Shown here piece by piece: positions 45,888-59,130 of a stretch of 64,000 nucleotides of DNA. The stretch's first letter is position 1, and the number at the start of each line of letters is the position of its first letter. This DNA is from Histoplasma ohiense (Eukaryota > Ascomycota > Eurotiomycetes > Onygenales > Ajellomycetaceae): assembly GCA_017607445.1 (NCBI GenBank), contig JAEVHH010000001.1, forward strand, positions 7,068,001 to 7,132,000, in the 5' to 3' direction. The position numbers were made by a program, and so were the translations under genes. A model generated the notes under the pieces. That model did no database searches. It saw nothing but the letters and a program-made list of their open reading frames with translations, and was not told the origin of the DNA.

Positions 45888-46834
45888 TCTTGAACACTTA
45901 TCACATATTATTGTTGGTGTTTCTTGTCAGTGATGTTATTAGTGTGGTCACATGTGTCACTAGCTTGTTTCTGTATAGTGTCATTCACTGTTCACTTGTT
46001 ATATTGCTCTAGCTCTAATCACATGATGCACAACAGTTGAATTCTGTGTGAATATTGTGCCTTCAAGCTGAAAGATGTTGACTTCTGATGTGCATTGAGA
46101 TTAAATGTCTGAAAGCATTGTGAGGCTTGTGCCTCTGTAGAGAAATTCTGCAAATTCATGAGTAATTCTCTTTAATTCTTATTTTCTTTTTCTTTTTCTT
46201 CAAATTTGCTTTTTGAATAGATAGTAGTGCTTTTAGCAATGTTGATATACTGATAATGATGCTAGATGTGTGATACACCTCTTCTGAGATGCATCATGCA
46301 CAGATGAGTGTTTATTTTTGTGAGGGTGACAGTCAGAGAGAATATGATCAGCTACAAAAGTCATCTTCATCATTTAATTAAACAATTGAACACATCTCAT
46401 CTGATGATGCTATCTGCTCAGAGCAGAGCAGAGGTGAATGCTCTATAATTTCAGCATTAGATGACAGCTGAGTCTGCAGAGATGTAGGTTTTGAAGACTG
46501 TGATTGTGTCTGATTCTTTCAGAGCAGAGATGTTAGAGGAAGAGGAGGATGTGGAGAAGAATATGAAGATTTTGAAAGTGATGAACTCTGAGAGCTTCAT
46601 GATGAAGAGGTTGATTGAGAAGAAGTTGATGAGAGAGGAGTTGGCTGAAGAGTCAATGAAGAAGATTGTGAAGATGCTGATGACTGCAGCAGTGCTCATG
46701 ATGCCTGCTTTCTTTGTCAATTTGTCACTGATATCAGTGGAGCAGAGAGAGAGAGTGCCTCAGATAGTGAAGAAGTGAAAGATGAAGATGAAGAGAAATA
46801 TCTTTCTTCATCAGATATGCTGAAGAATGAATAG
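45849..46834 (+). pseudogene. Antisense accessory gene of Gypsy-C1: six-cysteine module and acidic C-terminus
   Basis: The first exon starts at 45849 and probably splices at GTAAGT (about 45878). A middle exon (about 45930-46160) reads CEYCAFKLKDVDF-CALRLNV then KHCEACASVEKFC, giving C-X2-C-X10-C-X9-C-X2-C-X6-C. An intron with a pyrimidine-rich end (TTTTTGAATAG) follows, and the last exon (about 46230-46834) is strongly acidic (EEYEDFESDE, DSEEVKDEDEEKYLSSSD). In-frame stops are TGA, again at probable Arg/Trp codons. The Cys spacing matches the two modules of the Gypsy-B antisense protein. It lies downstream of and antisense to pol. Exact joins are uncertain. I do not recognise a named family. 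Confidence 0.6.
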
Positions 46835-47344
46835 ATTGATGAAAGAGAAGAGAAGTGAGAAGACAAATATTTTATGGAATAGATATTTATCTATATCTCT
46901 GCACTCAAAATGAGTGCTGATAATATATGAGTATCAGAAGAAGTATTGAGTGAGAGTGGCAGAGAGAGAAAATGAGAAGAATGATGAAAAAGAGAAGAGA
47001 AAGTAAAAGATGAAAGATGAGATAAGAATGAGTGAACTGAAGATCTTTAGACTTTTCTTAGAATTCATTTTCTTTGTTTTTTTCTTACTTGTATGTTTTA
47101 TTTTTTGTATTTATTATACCCAAATTGAATTTTTTCTTTTTTCTCTTTTCTCTGATAAAATCCTTTTAAAAAAATGTATTTAATTGGAGTTTGGGTGAGA
47201 TTTGCACTTCTAGTGTCTTTCAATTTAAGATTTACACTTTCAACATCTTTCAACTTGATGTTCATGCTTTTGACATTTGAGAGTATGTTGTTTTTGTATT
47301 TGTCATTCATTTTCTTGTTTGAGGAAGATTTCAAATGCTTGAGT

Positions 47345-50300
47345 GTTCAATATATTTTCTTCTAATTTTCATATATCACCACTAGAATCTCAATCTGTTC
47401 ATCTCACAAGATATTCTGAAGATTTGTTTTTTCATTGTCATTTTTCAAGAATTTCTTTAACTTGATATTTTTCTTCATCATTGACAAGTTCTGATTCTGA
47501 TTCTGATAGAGCTCCATTTCTGTGGTTGTATGGCTTCAATAAAGATATATAAAATACAGAATGAATGCTTCTATATGAAGATGACAGTTCTAGTTTGTAT
47601 ATTTGTTTTCTGATGATATTCAGAATCTTAAAGAGTCCAACATATTTATGATCAAGTTTGCAAACCAGGCACAGCAATCAGAGATTTTTTGCATTGAGCA
47701 TGATATAGTCATCTATTTTAAATTGTTGAAGTTTATGTTTTGCATTATAATAGATTTTCTGTGCTTGTTGCATCTTTTGTAGATTCTCAATGAGCTTATG
47801 ATGTGTTTTCTCAATATATTTCACACAGCTAGCAGCATGTATGGCAACTGATTGTGATAATTTGCTGATATTAATTTTCAAATCAGATTGATATTTCATT
47901 AAGGCTTCCATGAGTGTCATTTCAGTAGAGACATATTGAGAGGTATTGTAAACAAACTGCACTAGCAGTAGTCAGTGTGCTCAGTCATCTTGATGATAGT
48001 TGATAAAGTATTGAAGATAATGTTTCAAGGTTTGATTTTATCATTCTGTTTGATCATCTGTTTAAAAGTGAAAGGCTGTTGAAAGTTTCTGATGTGTGTC
48101 TAGCATATAACAAAAGATGGATCAATAATGACTTGTAAATAGCAAACCTCAATCAGATATATGGTTTTTAGATACTCTGTAAATTGTATAGAACTTGGTA
48201 TAAATGATTTCTACTAGTTCATCAGCTGTAATGTTTTTGATGCAAGGAATATAGATTGTAAACTTGGTATATATATCCACAATCACTAAAATTGCATCAT
48301 AGATTTGATGGAGAAATGTAGAGACTGACAAGTCTGTAATAAAATTCATAATAATGAATTCAAAAGAATTTGATGATAAGAGAATTGTATCCAATTCTTC
48401 ATATTGTTTATGTCATTTTGACTTTACTCTTTGATAAGTATCACAAGTGAATATATAATCTTTGATATCTCTGACTAGCTCATGTCAATAGTATTTGTTC
48501 TGAATGCTATCTATAAATTTTTTTATATCAAAGTGACCCCTCTGCAGATCATCATGATTTGCACTGATAATTTCATCAATGAATGTCTTTTGTTGAGGGA
48601 CATATATATGATCATCAGTACACAATATATCATTCTCAGAAATTGTTTATAGTATATTTTCAGTAACAATTATATTCTTCTCTTTTATCTTCTTTCTTTG
48701 CTCAGCAGTAAAAGAATCAATCTTCTGTGCTTTACTCAGAAATGAGATGAAGGATTCAGACATTTCTGTATATATTGAATTCTCAAGAATAGCCTTATTG
48801 ACTGCAATTCAGAGCATATATTGCTCAACATGCAATGAAAGAGAAGAGTTTATATGAGAGATAGAAGACATTGATATATGAAATGCTTTTCACTCATTAA
48901 AAGAAGCATTTTGCTCATTAGAGATCTGTGCACAGACTACATCAGAAGAAATATCATTTTGCAAAGAAGTATCAGCTTCTCAGTCTAATCTAACTTCATG
49001 TTTCAACTTCTGTTGCAGAGTAGATAATATAGTTTGATTATTATAGACCTCACTGTAGTCTGCACAATGACTGAGCTCATCAGCTGAATTCTTTGATTTA
49101 GAGTGATGCAGTAATACAAAATTATAAGCAGATAAAGCTTTCATTCATCTGATCTGATATCTGTTCAGTTTCTTAGTCATCATAAAGTACTGCAGATTGA
49201 TATGATCAGATCAGACTTGAATTGAATACTGACTTCTCTTCAGATAATGTCTTCAATTTTTAAATGCTGCTACAATAGTCAAGAGTTCTTTATCATGAGT
49301 ATCATAACACATTTCCACATCAATTAACTTTCTTGATCAGAAGACAACTGAATGTCAGTGCTCATCATTCTACAACTGTGACAGAATAGCAGTGACTGTA
49401 AAAGTGAATACATCAGATTCAATCTGAATACATCAAACTGAGTTAAAATGAGCTAATAGAGAAGCATATATAAAGTGCAATTTGAGCTCATCAAAAGCAT
49501 TTTGAGCATCTTCTATTCACATAAAAGTGGCTTTTCTTTTCTTCTTCTTACTCTCTTTTGTAAGTTCAAATAATGGGGCTGCAATAGAGAAGAAAGACTT
49601 AATAAATCATTAATAGAAATTAGCAAAGCTCAAGAAGAATTGAACCTCTTTAATTGATTTAGATATAGATCATTTCACAATAGTGAAGACTCTGTCTGAC
49701 TTCATCTCAATATCATTTGTATCTATGACAAATCTCAGAAACAAGATCTTGTCTACTTCAAATTCATATTTAGAGAGTTTTGTAAATAGATTCACATACT
49801 TGAGATGTTCTAGCACCTTAGTAACATGCACTTTATATTTCTGCTTTGAATTGAAGAATATGAGAATGTCATTCAAATAGACAACACAACATATATCCAA
49901 CAAATCAGATAAGACATTGTTAATGTATGCTTGAAATGTTGCTGAAGCATTAGCTAGTTCAAATGATATAACTACATATTCAAAATATTTATATCTTATT
50001 CTAAAGACTGTCTTTCAACAGTCTTTTGTCACTATAAGTATGCAGTGATAGACATCTCAAAGATTCAGCTTAGTGAATATCTTGGCTTTTGAAAGTCTAT
50101 CAAGTAATTCATTTATTAGAGATAGAGAATATCAGTTCTTGATGATGATTTGATTTAATTCTCAATAGTCTACACAAAGATGAAGTTCATCATCTTTTTT
50201 AAGAATAAAGAGAATCAGTGCATCAGTCAGACTACTGAACAGTTGTATTCATTCTTTATCTAATGCATTTTTTAAATATTCTCTTAGAGTGGCTAACTCA

Positions 50301-51010
50301 GTTTCAGAGAGATTGTATATCAGCATAAATGAAGATTGCATATCAAACTCAAGATCTATACAGTATTTCATCTCTTCTGATCTTTTCATGCTTATAGCAG
50401 CTTCTTCTGAGAAGATATGTGTGTATGACATGATATAATCAGATAGATCAGTCAGCAAGTCTGAATATGCAGCTGAAAATATATATAAAGCATGTTTTGA
50501 GTCTTTTGAATATTCTGTAGATAATACTACAAGCATTTCTACTCTAGCTTCTGTGAAAATTTCAGCTAAGACATCTTGTTCAGAAATAATTTGAGATTGT
50601 TGTTCATCTTCAGAGCTTCTAAAGAAGAATTGTTCATCTGATCAATCTATAAGAGAATTTGTTTGTTTTAATCAAAGAAATTTTAATACAAGATTGTAGT
50701 TCTTTATCTTCATTGCATGAAAGAAATGAGATGTCTGCTGTGTATTACTCTTGTGATCAGTGACAGTAGTTGCAATGTTATACTCTTCAAAGAAGCACAT
50801 TATGCATTCATCAATTGACTTGATTACTTTGATTTTACAGTGAGCAATTTCTAGATTGTGATTCTTTGTTCAAAATTCATTGATATAGTTCACTTCTGAT
50901 TCAGAGTCTACTAGCACAAGCACTTTTTGCAGACTCTTAGATGTAGTGAGTTTCACTGTAACAGTGAAGTTTAAGATATTTTTGCATTGACTTTTTATGC
51001 TTATGACTGT
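47345..51010 (-). pseudogene. Gypsy-C1 protease-RT-RNase H-integrase-chromodomain
   Basis: The protease lies near 50890-50960 on the minus strand (VLVDSESEVN, DSG to DSE). RT lies at 50536-49670 with a degraded active-site motif YLND (from YLDD) just after CCVV near 49885. The integrase core includes HDAILVIVDIYTKFTIYIP near 48290. The post-core region has the typical YNTSQYVSTEMTLMEALMKY and FKIDDYIMLNAKNL. The C-terminal chromodomain is near 47470-47345 (KYQVKEILEK, then KSSEYLVR and DIWKLEENIL). Stops are mostly TGA. Confidence 0.83.
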
Positions 51011-51019
51011 CATTACAAG

Positions 51020-52251
51020 CTGAATGATGCATCTTAAGCATTTTTTGAGTTCTTTGAGTTTTTTGTGTCTTTCATATCAGATTTTGAGTCAGACTTGGCA
51101 TTTTTGAATTTGTCTTTGAGTTGTTTGAAATACAAATCAATGGTATGTTCTGGTTGCTTGCAATAACAGCAATATTTTGATCAGATGAAGTCATTGAATT
51201 TTGTAGTATCATTTCATCTGTGTTTGTTTTGTGATCTATTATCAGCATTATTTCTGTTGTTAAAGCTTTGAGTGAGGTTTTTGAAATTTGACTTCTCTTT
51301 AAGCTTCTTTCATCTCTCTGACAGATTCAATTCTGTCATTGCAAGTTTATATAGAGTGGCATCATAGCTTAACTCTTTCAATTTGATTGTATATTTGTTG
51401 AATTCTCAGCAAATGAAAGATAGAACTTTCATATAGAGATGTGATTTTCAATGATATTCACTATAAAAATATTACAGATATTCTTCAATTGATTGTAAAT
51501 GTGAAGCAAATTGTTGAACTGTCTGATCTTCTTGTTGCTCTGTTTTTCAGTACTGTCTATCAGCATCTCAGAAACTTTTATCTGGATCAGTGATTTGACA
51601 TTGCATTCAACTAACAAATTCTTCCCATGATGGCAAAGTTCATATATTGTGTGTATATTGATATCAATATTGTTGCATCTCAACATTGAAATGAGTAACA
51701 GCTTCAATGATCTTTCAATGATCATATTCATTGTAGTAATCAAGATCACTGATATGAAAAGTGATAGCAGCTGTAACAAAGTTTTTGAATTCTTTCATGC
51801 TTTGATCTCAGAACTTTTTCATATCTTTTCAAAAAAAGTGATCACTCATACTGAAATCTCAAAGTTCTAATTGTCAAAATGATATCTGACTACATCTCTC
51901 ACTGACAGTAGTTACAGCACTTTTCACTAAGATGTTGAGCATTTGTAGTGTAGCTTTCAGTGATCTGAGAATATTTGTGATGTTATCACAGTTATCATTC
52001 ACACTAGTTGTATCTCTATCATGATTTGAATGTGCTTTTAGTGTATTTCAGATGACTGGAATTGTTTTATTCAATTTCTGCAGTAAAGTGTTATACTGAT
52101 ATTGAAGTTCTCACAGTTCTTTCTCAGTCTGTAATTTTTTGATTCTTCTGATCACAGCTATCTTCTTAGTTTCAATTACACTGAAATCTTCAGAGAAGAT
52201 ATTCTCTTCTGAACTATATTCAGAGTCTGATTTCATAGAGAAAAATGATGC
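51020..52251 (-). pseudogene. Gypsy-C1 gag (3' part; start lies beyond the LINE at 59020)
   Basis: Minus-strand reading gives SFSMKSDSEYSSEENIFSED, a Gln/Glu-rich coiled region and a CCHC knuckle near 51165 (Tyr-Cys-Cys-Tyr-Cys, matching C2). The reading continues upstream across the LINE to an ATG at 59020 (58984-59020). It is fragmented by TGA stops. Confidence 0.75.
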
Positions 52252-52937
52252 TTGTTGTACACTTTGTTTGTTTGTTTGTTTGTCTTGGTTTAACATCCCG
52301 GAGAAAACACGGGCAGCGCCTGTGTTTCAGAAGCCTTTCAAAGGGCATGGAGACATGCTACACTGGAGAGATTTCTATGTACACAGAGAGAAAGAAAACA
52401 GAATTCAGGTGGCAACTCTTGAGAAGACTCAGCTCATTGAAAAGGGTTTTACTGAGCTGTGCATCCACTTCTGACCCAATGTATAGCCATTCATGGTGGG
52501 GCTATAGTGTGGTTTCTGAGAGAAACTGCTGCTGCTGTGTCTGAAAGGCTTTACAGTGAATGGAGAGAGATAACTCTCTCAGTTGATCTGAGAACTGTCT
52601 GTGCTTCTAACAGCAGAGAAAAGACAGATGAGATAGACAAAAGAAAAGAGGAAAAGTGAGTGTTCTGAAAAGAAAAATAAAGAAAAGAGTGAAGAAAAGA
52701 CTGTGCCCCCTGTGGCACCTTGTAGTCATGTGACTCAGCACAAACTCAGGGGGAGAGAGAGGAGAGAGCACTGAAGAAGATTATGAGAGGAAAGAAGTGA
52801 AGAGAGATAGAGAGAGCAGTGAGAAGAGAGAAGAAGAGTGCATGTCTGCAGCTGAGAGTATGTCAACTGAATCAGCATACAGACTGTACTGATTACACCA
52901 CAGCTAGTTGAAACAGATGAGCTCATCATGCTGATTT

Positions 52938-53165
52938 AATCATTTGCATCAGTTGAACTGATTGAACTGATTGAACTGATTGTATCAATTGTATCAATTG
53001 TACCATTTGTACTGATTGAACTGATTGAACTGATTGTACTGATTGAACTGATTGAATTGATTGTATCATTTGTATCAATTGAACTGATTGAGCTGATTGT
53101 ATCAATTGAACTGATTGTACTGTTTGTACTGATTGTATCAGTTGAATCTATTGTACTGGTTGAAT
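52938..53165. repeat. 9-bp minisatellite in the LINE 3' untranslated region
   Basis: The repeat is gaactgatt with variants gtatcaatt and gtactgatt, more than 20 units. It lies downstream of ORF2 and is absent from the truncated LINE copy at 5334-5728, which stops before this point. Confidence 0.85.
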
Positions 53166-53649
53166 CTGTTGTATCAGATGTTGTGCTATCTGTACTGTCT
53201 GTATAGGCTTGAAACTGCTGTGGGGGGCTGTCAGATGATGTGTGCTCAAACAGCTGTGTTATCTTATGCAGTATTGTGTGTAGAACTGTGTGTGGTCAAG
53301 CAGCTCTACAAAGTCTGTAGGGGTCAGAGACTCTAGATAGACAACAGCTGTTGCTCAGTTGTGTGGCTGTGCTGCTGATCTCTTGAGTCAGTGAGAAAAG
53401 TGTTTCTGTGAATATTGACAGAGCATCAAATGTTCTGAGCTCTTGTTGTGTCCACAGACACAGGTGAGCCTCACATCTGCATGCTGGAAGCATCTGTGGT
53501 ATCAGAAAAAGTCCCCATAAGAGGAGTGGAGTATGAGTCAGTGGTGGAGAGCATGCCACAGCATAGTGAGCTCTGGAGGGGTCTTCACTTGATATTCCAC
53601 AGTCAGTCTGCTGAATCTCCAGCTCTGATATCAGTCAGAGAGCTTTTCA

Positions 53650-56600
53650 CAGACTCTGTTCCATCACTCTTATTCTGTCTCTTGACTGAGCTGCTTGGCC
53701 ACTGTGCGGACCCCACTGACTGTGGGCATGGTCTTGAATTCATAGACTGAGACTGTAGTAGATGAGACTGTCTGTTTAGTCAGATGATCTGCTTTCTCAT
53801 TGTCCTCTATTCCCATATGCTCAGAGGCTCATTTCAAGCCCACATTATGTTGTCTGAGGAGCTTGTGGCAGTGGCTGTAGACTCAGTTCAAGGAGGCTGC
53901 TGCACTGCTCTGTATGTTTCAGATGACTGAGGTGTTGTCAAGGCAGAGTCAGATCTGAGAATTGATGCTGTCATCTGTGGCACAGAGTAGAAGCTTCACC
54001 ACACACTTCAATGCACAGCAGATGCCAACTGTCTCAGTGTTGAAGATATGTGATATAGAGCTCAGTGCAGCTGAGAAGCTAGTCAGCTGTTTGTTTCTCT
54101 GATAGACTATGAAGTTATAGTCAATCTGTCTGCTGTTATCAAGAATCTGTTCTGATTCATCTGAGAAAATACATAGATCTGTTGAAGGTTGGCTTCTTCA
54201 TCATTTCTTAAATATCTGAGCAGTATTTTTTTTATCTACACCCTCTGTGGGGTCTGTTCTGCATCTCTCTGAGTAGTGTGGGATGGTAAGTGTGGATCTA
54301 TTGACTGCAGGCAGCAGCACTCTCAACCTCTGAATCTTGGTCTTTGAGTGCTGCCAGATTCCAGCTCCTCTTCCATGTGTGATCATTGAGGGAGCTATTT
54401 GTGAAGTCAGTGAGTGCCTCTCATCCATCATCTGAAGCCTTGTTGTGAAATGCATTTTGGCCTCCTTCAGAGCTACCATTGCTGATGGGAGTCCAGCATT
54501 CTGATATAGAGTTGTGATGAATGTTGTATGGAAAACTGAAAGGACTTCTCTGGCTGTCATGATAAGCATCTTCTCAACTGTCCTCACATGTCATTTCAGA
54601 TGGAAGCTGACCTCCCCACTTCTGCTCATGTATCTTGCTGGCTGTGTGTGGCTGCTGTATCAGGTCTCTGTGTCATAGAGCAGTGAGAGAATCACACAGA
54701 TAGTGATCACCTTCTGCAGAGCATCTGCTGAGAGCTCATCTCTGATCTTTTCTAGACTTTGAATGTGCTGAGTCACAGTTCTTGTCTTCTTTGTCTGAGC
54801 AGAGACATGTGATCTTCAGATGAGTCTTCTGTCAAAATGTACACTCAGTCAGTGAAGTACTGGCTTCTGTTTAGCTGAGACAGTGACAGAGTGTATGATC
54901 AGATCCTCTGATACAATCACTGATAGTGCTTCATTGTATTGCTTTCTTGTGAGATGAATCATCTCAAGTTTTTCTGATGCAAAGACCATCTTGTTTGTCT
55001 CCTCTCATCTCAGAATACTCTGTATATCATGGCTGAGAAGAGTAGCATTGCTGTCAAGTGAGTGTGTAGCCTGTCAAGTATTCAGATCATCTGCATAGTC
55101 AAAATGCAATTCTGAGTTCTGCCACAGCAGCTCTGTCAGATACAGAAGAAACAGTATTGATGATAGAGAAGATCTCTGTGATGTGCCACATTGCATCTGA
55201 TGTGCTGCTGTGGTGATCCTCTCCAGTTGAATCTGGACTCTGTGTTTGATGAGAAAGCTGTCAATGAGTTGTAGCAGCTTGTGCAGTCATCTCTGTTGTG
55301 TCATCTGCTGAAGCAGCTGTCTGCACAGCACAGCATCAAAGACACTCTGCACATCCATTGTGATCATGGATATCTTCTTGTTTTGTGCGAAGGCTGCCTT
55401 CATCTCATGAGTGAAAGCAGCTATCAGATTCATTGTTGATCATCTGAGCAGTGTCTCTCTATGCTGTGAGCTGACTACACCATGAATGAGTGCTGTGTAC
55501 ATCAGTTGTCTTGCAACAATGCATTCCAGCCTCTTGAAGATTACTGAGAGAAGGACAATGAATCTTCAGAAGTGAACTGAGCTTCTGTCTCTCTTATCTA
55601 TCTTGAATATCATTGTCATCTCTGCCAGCTTTCAGATTTGTGAGAAGTGGCAGAGTCAGAGGCAGCAGTTGTATAGCTGCTGTACAAAGAAAGACACATA
55701 CTGTCAGTATATCTTGAGCAGCTGCACTGTGATTTCATCTGTGTCTGAAGAGGTACTCTGTACTTCAATGATGTTGTGCTCTACCTTCTTCATCTCAACT
55801 CAGGGATCCCAGAGCAGGTTTCTCATGCTGCTTCAGTGCTCATCATTCAATGAATTGTATTCCAGATTATTGACTGAGTTGTATTGCTTCAGAATAGTTC
55901 ACTGAAGTGTCTCAGCTTTGACAGCTGTCTCTTCTATGATCTGATCCTCAACCATCAGAGAAGGTGCTCTGAGATTGAGTTTCAGTTCATGCCATGCTAT
56001 CATCTGGTACAGATTCCTGCCATCTCTGACTTCATTGATCATCTGTCTTCAGTATGCATGCTTGGTCTTGCACACTGTGTCTTTGAACTGGTGCTTTGTG
56101 GTCTCTGTCTGGTGAGTGATGAGCTTTCAATGTGCTCTTTGGCAGTCTGCTGTTCATCAGAGAGCTGTAGTCTGTTCTTGTTGCACTGACTTGCTGACTG
56201 TCTGAGCTGCAGTCAGAAGATTCTGAGTGAAGTGTTGGATCAGATTATCAAGCTGTGCTGCATTCTCAACTCTATCTGAGCAGAATATATTCATCATGAG
56301 ATCTCTGACAAGATCTGTAAAGAGCTTCAGCTGGGAGTCTGTGATCTTGATCTGAGCTCTGCTCTGCTGTGTCTGGGGTGTTGTTGACAGCATAGTAATC
56401 ATAGACTGATGGTCTGAGCTGCAGTGTAAATCTCAGTGCACTGAAGTGGAAGCAAAGATCACATTGAAGAAGATGAGATCAATCACATGATCTGCTGTAT
56501 GAGTTGAAATGTCTATCTCTCTCACAAAGTTCATTCTGTGTTCACTGGCTCACTGGACAAGCTCCCCTCCTCAGTGCAGATTCACTGCCTCTGATTCAAA

Positions 56601-57250
56601 GGCATCATGTTGTACATTGAAATCCCCATCTACTAGACAGTGGGCTGGTGGACTCAAATTGATCAGATAGTTCATGACTGTGTCTGTCTCAGACTGTCTG
56701 TACACATTGAGAATGTGGCAGTCATTGACACTGACTCACAGTAGATCTCTGTTTTGCACAGATTGATGTTACTATGTTCTTATCTTTGAACCCTTGTGTA
56801 TGTATGTCATGATCCAGGGCCTCTCCTCCTCTTGCTGCTTCAGATTAGTGTCATTCTAGTGGTCTATGAATGCAAAGCACTCATATGCTGGGTGATTAGA
56901 AGTCTTGATGTCAGAGTGTGTGTAAGGCTTCTGTATACAGATCACTTCACAACTCTGCTTGAAAGCAAGCTGTAGAGCTGCTGTGTGACAGAGGACTGCT
57001 CTGACTGTATTTGCTCAAAAGATCTGCAGAGGGTGATTTTCCTGCTGATTGTTTCTGCAGCATCAGCTGTATCACTGATGTTGATGTTCTAGTATGAGAA
57101 GTCACTTGATGAGCTGCTGTCAAAGTTCATCTGTGGGATGAGATTGAAGGATTTCAGATCTGTTGTCTGTATGCTGAGGCTAGACTGCTCTTTGACTGCT
57201 TGACTATACTGCTGCTCTGCTGTGTGGACTGAGTGTTACCTGATGTGAGT
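53650..57250 (-). pseudogene. LINE ORF2: endonuclease, reverse transcriptase, RNase H
   Basis: The endonuclease shows the SDH motif (LHCSSDHQSM near 56402) preceded by HVIDLIFFNV. RT shows FDYADD at 55086-55103, with QCGTSQRSSLSSILFLLYL just upstream. The C-terminal RNase H (about 54190-53760) shows IFSDESEQ, LDNTSVI and ASEHMGIEDNEKADHLTKQ, the last matching the usual GHxGIxGNExAD block. RT active-site Asp residues are intact, but many TGA stops block translation. This domain order is that of Tad/I-type fungal LINEs. Confidence 0.85.
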
Positions 57251-57256
57251 CATCTG

Positions 57257-58816
57257 TCAGATGATATTCTCTTCACTGATGGAGCTCTGAGTAGCTGTCT
57301 GCTTGCAGGGTGCTAGTCTGGTGAGCTGTGTTGACTGAGTTGATTGAGTGGATAGTGTAGATACCACCACTGTAATCATTGATGCTGGCTGTGCTGATGA
57401 TGATTGCTGCTTCTGAGCATCTCTGTGGCATCTGTTATCAAGACAGTGGACAGCTGCTAGCTTCTTTTGAGTTAGATGTCTGAGGACACTGTTCACATGT
57501 CTGGGTGCAGCAGGGCAGTGCTGATGTTCAGCTGAGTAGAGTTGACAGCAGTTGACACACTGTGATGCTCTCTTGCACTTCACATCTATTGATCTCTCAT
57601 GCTGACTTGTGGGCTTGCTGCAGTTGAAGCATCTCACCAGTCACACATACTTTGATGAATGGCAGTACCTCTGGCATTCTGGGTCATGTCTCACTGTCAG
57701 TGGCCTTTTCTCAATGAGTCTGGCCCTCTCACTGGCATTGAAGAGTGAGAAGTCTTTCACTGAGGTGAGGAAGAAGACAATTCATGTAATCTTCTCTGTT
57801 TTGAAATTCACTCCATGTTGTGAGGGTTGATAGCTCACTGATTTTATCTTTGTCTGAGTCAGAATCTCTCTCTCAATCATCTTGTCTGTGAGAATTCTTG
57901 TCTCTTCCCAGTTCTGGATGAATTCTGGAACTTCTGAAACAGTATAATTGTATCACCACTCTGGTAGCTGGATCTCTGTGGTGTCAAGAACTTCACAGAG
58001 AGTAGTCACTGTCTTCTCAGTGATCAGAGCATTGTGTATACCTCTGTTGTTTGATGTGATCACTCAATCTGTTCTGATGAACTTCATCTTCAGCACATTA
58101 GCCACATTCTCCATTCTCTGAATGTTTGCAATGATCGCCTGCTGCACAGCATATGGCTGCAGCTGAGTGACTCATTTCTCTGACTGAAGAATGATGAGGA
58201 TTTGTGGATTCTTCTACTGCTTTGTGTTCTCTGTGAGGCTTCTTGACTGACTGGTGTTCTTGAGCTGCAGGCCAGCTCCACTAGCTCTGCCAGCTGAGAA
58301 AGCTGCAGTCTTGACAGAGATAGCTTCAGAGAGGGCAGAATTTTTCTCCTTCTGTGTGATGTCTGCTCAGATAGTCAGCTCCCTTGCAGTTGTCTTTGCT
58401 GAATTTGACTGTGGATGAGTGTTCAGAGCAGCACTCTCTCTTAGAGTTGATGCTGCACTCAGATCTGCTGTCACATATGTGATGAATCTTTCACAGAAGA
58501 CTTGAGCAAAGTTCTGACTGGCTGACTGCTTCTCCTTCTCAACTCAGCTGTTCAGAGTCTTTGTCAATCTGATGAGAGTCTTCTGCTGCAGATTCTGTTG
58601 CTGTTGAGCCTCCTCAAGCTGCTTCTGTAGCTGAGAGATGGCTGTGGAGATGCTGTCACTGACTTCTTTGAGAACTGAAGAAGACATTGTAACAGTCTTT
58701 CTCTGCCTCTTGTCAGTCTTTTCAGTAACAAAATTGACTGGTGACTCCAGCTCCAGTGGCCTGGTGTAGGCCGTGTTGATGTTCTTGGGTGGATGGAAGG
58801 GCATTGAGGGCTCCAT
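57257..58816 (-). pseudogene. LINE ORF1: coiled coil plus zinc knuckles (Gag-like)
   Basis: The ATG at 58816 gives MEPSMPFHPPKNINTAYTRP. A Gln-rich coiled coil follows (ISQLQKQLEEAQQQQNLQQK), and near the end are Cys/His knuckles: CQRYCHSS, RCFNCSKPTSQH and CVNCCQLYSAEHQHC (57500-57680). ORF1 of Tad-like LINEs has this layout and binds element RNA. TGA stops interrupt it. Confidence 0.8.
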
Positions 58817-59130
58817 GACCACTCAACCTGTGCAGTACACACACGTAGAGTAATTGCAGAGGGTGTGTGATGATGTTGAACAGATTGAAGGGTTAAAATT
58901 ATATGAAAAACAGTTAGAAAATGGAAAAATTCAAATGTACCCCTACGTTTGTGGGTAGTTGTAAGGATGTTGTTGTACACTTTCAGTGACAGAAGTGCAC
59001 ATTTCATGATTTTCTTTCATAATATTTGTTACTTCAGATTTGACAGTAGCATAAATACAGTGGATACTGCAGATAGAGGCTATAACTATTACTCAACAGA
59101 CTGTCTCTCAAAGATTGAGCAATTAGAAAC

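Larger units (their letters stand above)
52266..58969 (-). mobile_element. Full-length Tad-like LINE (6.7 kb) inserted in Gypsy-C1 gag
   Basis: The element is flanked by a 14-bp duplication, ttgttgtacacttt (52252-52265 and 58970-58983). Its 3' end on the minus strand is a (CAAA)n tail. It encodes ORF1 with zinc knuckles and ORF2 with an AP-type endonuclease, RT (FDYADD) and RNase H. CpG is almost absent, but GG and CC are still fairly frequent, unlike the gypsy elements around it. The last 60 bases before the tail keep CpGs (cccggagaaaacacgggcag). Both ORFs carry TGA stops. Confidence 0.9.
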
